Shown here: positions 57,891 to 64,000 of the stretch, piece after piece
How positions within the stretch are numbered: position 1 is the stretch's first letter
Layout of the letters: the number at the start of each line of letters is the position of its first letter
From: Phycisphaerae bacterium
Lineage (GTDB): Bacteria > Planctomycetota > Phycisphaerae > Phycisphaerales > UBA1924
Assembly: GCA_030426395.1 (NCBI GenBank)
Contig: JAUHYE010000003.1
Location: forward strand, 21,005 to 85,004
Length of the DNA stretch: 64,000 nt
Direction of reading: 5' to 3'
The notes under the pieces: model-generated
The model's input: the letters and a program-made list of their open reading frames with translations, nothing else
What the model was told of the DNA's origin: nothing
The model's database searches: none
Translations under genes and position numbers: made by a program

Positions 57891-59270
57891 ATGAATCCGA
57901 CCGCCGAGCTGTTGAATGTCGAGGTCCGCGAGCTGATCGAGGGCAAGCGGTATCGGGAGCTGCGCGAGTCGCTGGCGTCGATGCCGCCGTTTGATGTGGC
58001 GGCGGTGCTGGACCTGCTCGAGCCGGCCGAGGCGGCGGTGGCGTTCCGGCTGCTGCCGCGGGAGCTGGCCGGCGAGGCGTTCGCCGACCTGACCTTCGAC
58101 CGCCAGCAGGCGATCATCGAGGCGCTGGGCGATCGATCGGCCCGCACGATGCTCCAGTCGATGGACCCCGACGACCGGGCCGCGCTGCTCGATGAGATGC
58201 CCACCGAGGCGGCGACTCGGCTGATCAGCCAGCTCAAGCCCGAGGACCGGAGGGTGACCCAGCAGATTCTGGGATATCCCGAGGAGTCGGTCGGCCGCCT
58301 GATGACGCCCGATTACGTGCGGCTGCGGCCCGAGTGGACGATCGCTCAGGCGCTCGACCACATCCGGCGGTATGGGCGTGATGCCGAGACGGTGCACTGG
58401 GTGTACGTGATCGACGGGAAGGGCAAGCTGATCGACGATCTGCACATCCGCTCGATCCTGCTGGCCGAGCCGGACGAGACGGTGCGCGACATCATGGACG
58501 ACGCGTACCAGGCGCTCCGCGCTACCGACGACCAGGAGCAGGCAGCGCGCGCGATGCTGGACTACGACCGCACGGTGCTGCCCGTGGTGGACAGCAAGGG
58601 CGTGCTCCTTGGCATCGTGACGATCGATGACGTTGCGGACGTTGTGGAAGAAGAGGCCACCGAGGACATCCACTTGCTCGGCGGCATGGAGGCGCTGGAC
58701 GACCCATATATCAAGACGACGCTGCTGGCAATGCTCCGCAAGCGTGGCATCGCGCTGGGCGTGCTGTTCGTGGTGCAGGTGTTCACCATCGCGATCCTCG
58801 GGCGCTTCGAGGGTGCGCTCGAGACGCACCTGATATTGGCAATGCTGGTGCCCTTGATGATCTCGTGTGGTGGAAACACGGGGACGCAGGCGGCGAGCCT
58901 GCTAATTCGTGCGGTGTCGCTGCGCGAGCTGTCGCCGAGTGACTGGGCGCGCGTGGCGCGTAAGGAACTGGTCACGGGGGCGATCCTGGGTCTGACCCTT
59001 GGTGTGATGGGTGTGGGGATCGTGTGGCTCGTCAACGCCATCGGCCTGGCCAGCACCGACCAGCCGCTGCGCGTGGGCGTTTCGGTGGGCATTGCCGTGC
59101 TGTGCATCGTGACGTGGGCGGCGCTCTTGGGCGGGCTGCTGCCGCTATTGCTCGAGAAGCTGAAGCTCGACCCGGCGACGATCAGCAGCCCGCTGGTGGC
59201 GACGCTGATGGATATCAGTGGGATCCTGATCTATCTGGGCGTGGCGACGGCGGTGCTGGGGTTGGCCTAG
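57891..59270 (+). CDS. mgtE: Magnesium transporter MgtE
   Basis: MgtE N domain, CBS pair (MTPDYVRLRPEWTIAQALDHIRRYG; RTVLPVVDSKGVLLGIVTIDDVADVVEEEATEDI), TM region SCGGNTGTQAASLLIRAVSL. Confidence 0.93.
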   Translation: MNPTAELLNVEVRELIEGKRYRELRESLASMPPFDVAAVLDLLEPAEAAVAFRLLPRELAGEAFADLTFDRQQAIIEALGDRSARTMLQSMDPDDRAALLDEMPTEAATRLISQLKPEDRRVTQQILGYPEESVGRLMTPDYVRLRPEWTIAQALDHIRRYGRDAETVHWVYVIDGKGKLIDDLHIRSILLAEPDETVRDIMDDAYQALRATDDQEQAARAMLDYDRTVLPVVDSKGVLLGIVTIDDVADVVEEEATEDIHLLGGMEALDDPYIKTTLLAMLRKRGIALGVLFVVQVFTIAILGRFEGALETHLILAMLVPLMISCGGNTGTQAASLLIRAVSLRELSPSDWARVARKELVTGAILGLTLGVMGVGIVWLVNAIGLASTDQPLRVGVSVGIAVLCIVTWAALLGGLLPLLLEKLKLDPATISSPLVATLMDISGILIYLGVATAVLGLA

Positions 59271-60616
59271 CTACAACCCGCGTCGAAGTCGTTCTGGAAC
59301 GCGAGGAAATCGAACAGAGTTAGGCTCCCATCGCCGTCGAAATCGGCCTCGCTGCTTCCGGCATCGAAGAGGTTCTGGAAGGCGAGGAAGTCGAAGAGCG
59401 TGAGCTCGCCGTCGCCGTCGAGGTCGGCGCGGCAGGTGTCGCACGCCAGGCGGTGGGAGAGTGGGGCGTCGTGGGGCGTGAAGTAGTTGCCCACAGCCCA
59501 GAGGTCGCCGCCTTCGATGGTGCTGATGGCGAAGTACTGCTCGTTCTCGCCGTCGGTGGGGCCCACGGGCATCTGGGTCCACGAGGCGCCGTCGAAGTGC
59601 AGGATGAGCGGGCTGGGGAAGCCGCCGCCATCGCTGATGAGGCCGGCGGCGTAGACGTCGTCGGGCGCGCGGGCGGTCACGCCGCGGAGGATGGCGCCCG
59701 AGCCGGGCAGCCAGGAGAGGTCTTCGAGTGTCCAGGTCGTGCCGTCGAAGTGGGCGAGGTAAGCCTCGTTGCCCGTGCCCGGGCTGTGGTAGCCCACGAC
59801 CCACACGTCCGAACCCGAGACGGCGACGTCGCTGATGCTCGTGAACTGTGGCGTTGGGTTGGGCGCATCGTTGATGATGCGCCAGGTGCTGCCGTCGTAG
59901 TGCGTGATGTAGTGGGTGTAGAACGCGTCGGGATCGCCGGTGAAGCGCGCCTGCTGGTGCGCAGTGCCGACGGCCCAGATGTCGTCGGCGCTCGTTGCGT
60001 CGACGCCGAAGATGGTGTTGAACGAGTCCTGGCCGTGCAGGGCCTTGAGTGGCGGGGGGGTCTCGATCCAGCGAGAGCCGTCCCACCGTGCGGCGAGCGG
60101 GTAGCCGCCGGGTGCGGGGGGCGGATCGGTGCGCGTGCGGCGGCCGAAAGCCCAGAGCTCGCCGTCGATCATGATGGCGTCGTGGAAGATGCCGCCGCCA
60201 ATCGTGATGGTGATTCCCGGCCCGACCTCCCACTCGCTGCCGTCCCAGATCATGAACAGCGGCTGGGCGCTGGTGCCCAGGCTCGGGATCCTGTGGTCTC
60301 CGAAGGCGTAGACCTCGTTCTCGCTCACCACGACTATGGCGTCGAGGGCGTTGTTATCGGGGTCGAGCGGGTGGGGCACGATCGACCACTGCTCGCCGTC
60401 GTAGCGCTCGATGAGCGCGCGGGTGTCGAGCGAGGGGAAGGCGAAGTTCGTGGTGCTGCCGACGGCCCAGATGTTGGTGGGCGACGAGCCGGCGACGTCC
60501 TCGAAGACGCTCGAGAAGTCCCCCTCGGGGACGGCGGGCACGTGCTGCCATTGGCAGTCTTGGGCGAGCGCGGCCGACGAAGCGGCGACAACAACGGTGA
60601 GTGCGGTTCGGTGCAT
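59267..60616 (-). CDS. Exported W-x-VG repeat (propeller-like) protein with GC-type dockerin-like C-terminus; tandem paralog
   Basis: Repeated SPTNIWAVG / SADDIWAVG / SGSDVWVVG / GGDLWAVG units; C-terminus CRADLDGDGELTLFDFLAFQNLFDAGSSEADFDGDGSLTLFDFLAFQNDFDAGCS. Confidence 0.85.
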   Translation of the reverse strand: MHRTALTVVVAASSAALAQDCQWQHVPAVPEGDFSSVFEDVAGSSPTNIWAVGSTTNFAFPSLDTRALIERYDGEQWSIVPHPLDPDNNALDAIVVVSENEVYAFGDHRIPSLGTSAQPLFMIWDGSEWEVGPGITITIGGGIFHDAIMIDGELWAFGRRTRTDPPPAPGGYPLAARWDGSRWIETPPPLKALHGQDSFNTIFGVDATSADDIWAVGTAHQQARFTGDPDAFYTHYITHYDGSTWRIINDAPNPTPQFTSISDVAVSGSDVWVVGYHSPGTGNEAYLAHFDGTTWTLEDLSWLPGSGAILRGVTARAPDDVYAAGLISDGGGFPSPLILHFDGASWTQMPVGPTDGENEQYFAISTIEGGDLWAVGNYFTPHDAPLSHRLACDTCRADLDGDGELTLFDFLAFQNLFDAGSSEADFDGDGSLTLFDFLAFQNDFDAGCS

Positions 60617-60627
60617 GTGGTTCTCCT

Positions 60628-61977
60628 TTAGTCGCAGCCGGCGTCGAACAAGTTCTGGAACGCGAGAAAATCAAATATGGTCAGCGAGCCATCGCCGTCA
60701 AAGTCGGCGGTCGGGTCGCCGGCGTCGAAGAGGTTCTGGAAGGCGAGGAAGTCGAAGATGGTGAGCTCACCATCGCCGTCGAGGTCGGCGCGGCAGGTGG
60801 CGCCGGCGGGCAGGCGTTGCGTGGTGACGTGGATCGCGCTCTCATCGGGGCGGAAGTACTGGCCCATGGCCCACACGTCGCCGCTCGGGGTGACCGACAT
60901 CGTGCGAAACCACTGCTGCAAGCCATCGGGTGGGGTGGCGGCTTCGACGCGTGTCCAGCTCGTGCCGTCGTACTTCAGGATGAGGGCGCGGGGGTAGCCG
61001 TCGGGGTCGGCGTCGGTGCCCGAGGCGTAGATCTCGGTGGGCGAGCGGGCGGCGATGGCGCGCAGGTCGGCCCGGCCGTCGGGCATGATCGGCACGTCGG
61101 CGAAGTCCCAGTCGCTGCCGTCCCAGTGCAGGATCATCGGCTGGCTGCCCAGGCCGTCAATGTTGCGCGAACCAACGGCCCAGACGTTGTCTGTAGCGAG
61201 CGCGATGACGTCGCTGAGCTGCGCGACGTCGCGCAGGCCGATGTCGTAGAGCTCCCAGCGTTCGCCCTGCCAGCGGTTGATCATCGCGGTGGGTCCGAAG
61301 CCCTCGGTGCCGGTCTGCTCGCCGCGGCCCACGGCCCAGGCGTCGTCCTCGCTCGCGCCGGCGACGGCCCGGAAGGAATTGATGGCGCGGCCGCCGGTGC
61401 CCAAGGCGACGGCCGGGTAGCGCACCCACTGGTCGCCCTCCCATCGCGCGGCCATGGGTTGACCGGTGGCCGAGGGCGGTGGCTCGAGGGTGGTCTGGCC
61501 GCCCACGGCCCAGACGTCGCCGCCCGCACGGCCGATGCCCTGGAAGATCGAGCCGCCGCGGCGCGTGGGGCTGTCGTCGAGCGTCCACGAAGATCCGTCG
61601 TAGCGCAGAAAGAGCGTTTGCGACTCGGGGCCCGAGGGCTGGTATGCGCCGACGACGAAGAGCTCGCCGTCGGGCATCTTCATCACGCCGTAGAACGAGG
61701 ATCCGCGGATTTCGGGCGGTGTGACGAACTCCCAGGCCGTGCCATCGAAGCGCATGACGAAGGTGAACTCGAAGTAATGCGGGATCGGATCGAAGAAGTT
61801 GTTGTTGCCCACGACCCACACCTCATCGTCGGCGGGGGCGTCGCTGCCCTGGGGGATGTTCTGTGGGTAGGGGCTGGTGGTGGGGATGAACTCCCAGTCC
61901 TGGGCGTGGGTGGTCGCGGCACCAAAGGCGAGGCCGCATATCGAGAGTGTTGTCAGGGTGTGGCGTGGGAGTCGCAT
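60628..61977 (-). CDS. Exported W-x-VG repeat (propeller-like) protein with GC-type dockerin-like C-terminus; tandem paralog
   Basis: Same architecture; C-terminus CRADLDGDGELTIFDFLAFQNLFDAGDPTADFDGDGSLTIFDFLAFQNLFDAGCD. Confidence 0.85.
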   Translation of the reverse strand: MRLPRHTLTTLSICGLAFGAATTHAQDWEFIPTTSPYPQNIPQGSDAPADDEVWVVGNNNFFDPIPHYFEFTFVMRFDGTAWEFVTPPEIRGSSFYGVMKMPDGELFVVGAYQPSGPESQTLFLRYDGSSWTLDDSPTRRGGSIFQGIGRAGGDVWAVGGQTTLEPPPSATGQPMAARWEGDQWVRYPAVALGTGGRAINSFRAVAGASEDDAWAVGRGEQTGTEGFGPTAMINRWQGERWELYDIGLRDVAQLSDVIALATDNVWAVGSRNIDGLGSQPMILHWDGSDWDFADVPIMPDGRADLRAIAARSPTEIYASGTDADPDGYPRALILKYDGTSWTRVEAATPPDGLQQWFRTMSVTPSGDVWAMGQYFRPDESAIHVTTQRLPAGATCRADLDGDGELTIFDFLAFQNLFDAGDPTADFDGDGSLTIFDFLAFQNLFDAGCD

Positions 61978-62007
61978 GGGTTCCTCTCTCGTGGTGTGAG
62001 CGGTGAA

Positions 62008-63327
62008 TCAGGCGCAGCCGGTATCGAATTCGTTCTGGAACGCGAGGAAGTCGAAGATGGTCAGGTCACCGTCGCCATCGAAGTCGGCGGTGGGGTCGCC
62101 TGCGTCGAACAGGTTCTGGAATGTGAGGAAGTCGAAGATGGTGAGCTCGCCATCGCCGTCGAGGTCGGCGCGGCAGGTAGCCAAGCTGGCACGCATCGTG
62201 AAGGGCCGGCCGTCGAAGGAGTACAGGCCCGCGCCCCAGATGGTGCCCGCGGGGGTGAGCGTGGCGGCCATGAACTGCTCGCCGCTGCCGTCGGTGGTTG
62301 GGCTCTCCAAGACTGTCCATTCGCTGCCGTCGTAGCGCATTACCAGTGGCATGGTCTCGACGCCGTCGATGACGCCCAGGGCGTAGACCTCGCTCGCGCT
62401 GCGGGCGACGACCTCGCGGAGGATGGCGCCGTCGCCGGGGAAGGGGTCGATCTCGGTGCGTGTCCAGGTGGCGCCGTCGTAGTGCATGATGAGCGGCTGG
62501 TTGGTGCCCGGCTGGGCGTGATAGCCCACGGCCCACACGTCGTCGCTGGCGATCATCGTGACGTCCAGCAGCGTGGTCAGCTCGGTGCGCGGCATGGTCT
62601 GGTCGAGCGTCCACCGCTGGCCGTCCCAGTGCACGGCGAACATGGTGAAGCCGAAGCTGGGGCCGGGCGTGAAGGTCTGGTTGGCATCGCCCACCGCCCA
62701 GGCGTCGGTTTCGCTGATGCCGTCCACGGCGTGCAGGTCGTTGAGGCCGCGCCCGAATTCGGCAAGCGGGGGCACGTCGTAGCGGACCCACAGCCCGCCC
62801 TCGCGGCGGAGGGCCAATGGGAGCGAGGTGATCGTCGGCGGCGGGGCGGGGTTGGTCCACAGGCCCACGGCCCAGATGTCGTCACCGGCCCGGTCGATGT
62901 CGTTGAACCAGGACGCCTGGCCGGTGATGTTGCGCGCCTCGACTTCCCATTGGTCGCCGTCCCAGCGGTAGACGACCAGCTCCTGCGCGCCGAGCCACTT
63001 GGTGTCGCCGACGGCGTAGGCCTCGGTGGGCGAGATCGCCAGCACGCCGGCCAGCTCGTTGTGGGCGCCGTCGGCGTCGAGGTCGGGCGGGTCGATGCGG
63101 GTCCAGGCCGTGCCGTCGTAGTGCAGGGCGTAGTTCCAGTACTTCCAGGGAAGGCTCCCGGTGGTGTGCTCGCCCACCAGCCACACGTCGTCGTCGGCCG
63201 ACGCGCTCATGTCGAAGACGGTGGCGAAATTCCCCCCCACGGGCGGCACGGGCACCTGCTCCCAGCCGAGCTGGGCGAGGGATTGGGCAGCGCAGACTAG
63301 CAGGGTGGCGGCAAAGGCATAACGCAT
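62008..63327 (-). CDS. Exported W-x-VG repeat (propeller-like) protein with GC-type dockerin-like C-terminus; tandem paralog
   Basis: Same architecture; C-terminus CRADLDGDGELTIFDFLTFQNLFDAGDPTADFDGDGDLTIFDFLAFQNEFDTGCA. Confidence 0.85.
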   Translation of the reverse strand: MRYAFAATLLVCAAQSLAQLGWEQVPVPPVGGNFATVFDMSASADDDVWLVGEHTTGSLPWKYWNYALHYDGTAWTRIDPPDLDADGAHNELAGVLAISPTEAYAVGDTKWLGAQELVVYRWDGDQWEVEARNITGQASWFNDIDRAGDDIWAVGLWTNPAPPPTITSLPLALRREGGLWVRYDVPPLAEFGRGLNDLHAVDGISETDAWAVGDANQTFTPGPSFGFTMFAVHWDGQRWTLDQTMPRTELTTLLDVTMIASDDVWAVGYHAQPGTNQPLIMHYDGATWTRTEIDPFPGDGAILREVVARSASEVYALGVIDGVETMPLVMRYDGSEWTVLESPTTDGSGEQFMAATLTPAGTIWGAGLYSFDGRPFTMRASLATCRADLDGDGELTIFDFLTFQNLFDAGDPTADFDGDGDLTIFDFLAFQNEFDTGCA

Positions 63328-63471
63328 GGCACGGGTTCTCCTCCGGATCTTGTCCTGTGTTCCTGCAATGTACCGTGCAATCGCCGCGCCACCAAGGTGG
63401 AAGTGCGTGTGTGGTGGGCATTGGCCACCGATGGCCCATCGCGGCGTGCGATCGGGCCACGTGTGGTCGGT

Positions 63472-63915
63472 TCAGTTGGCGGTTGTGTCCAGCGCGATCT
63501 GGCGGATGCCCACGCGGGTGAGGATGTCCTGGGTCGTCACCACGTGCTGCCAGGCGACGCCCTCGCCCGCGCTCAGGCGGATCTTGATGGCCTCGGCGTT
63601 GGCGCCGGCGAGCTGCGCGCGGGTGTGGTCCTCGAAGTTGTCGAGCTCGATCGAGCCGGGGCCCAGACCCGTCACGGTCGGGGCGCCACCCTCGATCGAG
63701 ACGCGCACGTCGAGCGTGGCATCGGGCAGGGCGTAGGGATCTTGCGATTCGGTCTCGTCGGGCGTTCGTTCGTCGGGTAAAGCCGCGGGCAGGAACCACT
63801 CGGGCCCGACGAACACGATCGACGCCATGAAGAAGATGAGGATGACCAGCACCACGTCGACCATGGGCGCGAGGTTGGGGCCGTAGACGTGGCGTGGGTC
63901 TCGGGCGCGGCGCAT
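63472..63915 (-). CDS. ExbD/TolR family biopolymer transport protein
   Basis: NLAPMVDVVLVILIFFMASIVFV; C-terminal GVAWQHVVTTQDILTRVGIRQIALDT. Confidence 0.88.
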   Translation of the reverse strand: MRRARDPRHVYGPNLAPMVDVVLVILIFFMASIVFVGPEWFLPAALPDERTPDETESQDPYALPDATLDVRVSIEGGAPTVTGLGPGSIELDNFEDHTRAQLAGANAEAIKIRLSAGEGVAWQHVVTTQDILTRVGIRQIALDTTAN

Positions 63916-63918
63916 GGG

Positions 63919-64000
63919 TCAGGGCCCCCCGCCGGTGAGCGAGGTCTGCTCGGTCGCCACGCGCACGGAGCGCACGCCCGCGCGCCGCAGCTCGGCGAGC
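63919..64000 (-). CDS. C-terminal fragment, probably a second ExbD/TolR-like protein (truncated at window edge)
   Basis: Reverse-strand LAELRRAGVRSVRVATEQTSLTGGGP-stop, resembling the ExbD C-terminal helix-strand and adjacent to another exbD. Confidence 0.5.
   Translation of the reverse strand, partial: LAELRRAGVRSVRVATEQTSLTGGGP

Noticed and set aside
60601-63300. 899-aa plus-strand ORF spanning three genes
   Set aside because: It is exactly antisense to the dockerin-bearing paralogs. Its G/A/V/R-rich low-complexity translation is a high-GC artifact; the minus-strand products have signal peptides and conserved motifs.

Overview
High-GC planctomycete-type chromosome segment. The evidence is indirect: six proteins with GC-type dockerin-like C-termini, LEPR-XLL and VPLP-CTERM-like sorting signals, and gene content resembling Phycisphaerae. 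I support about 58 CDSs, including two truncated at the window edges. Core functions include phoBR, phoH, a PgpH-type HD hydrolase, dusB, class II DAHP synthase, rpsU, lysS, coaD, nif3-like, ispE, dnaE, lpxD, lpxC, dapA, gatA, mutM and mgtE, plus an ECF sigma/anti-sigma pair. Accessory content includes a Thr/Lys/Arg-rich histone H1-like protein, an orphan beta-type DNA methyltransferase, a tandem triplet of small exported VPLP-CTERM proteins with a possible Cys/Gln thioester signature, and a tandem triplet of dockerin-bearing repeat proteins. Non-coding signals include a cluster of DnaA-box-like sequences beside an AT-rich inverted repeat (candidate oriC or DnaA-binding locus), a perfect 22-bp AT-rich palindrome upstream of an HTH-like orphan protein, and a hairpin-rich region ending in a strong intrinsic terminator with no plus-strand ORF before it (candidate sRNA or leader). 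I recognised no tRNA, rRNA, CRISPR array or transposase. All calls come from reading the sequence; no searches were run.
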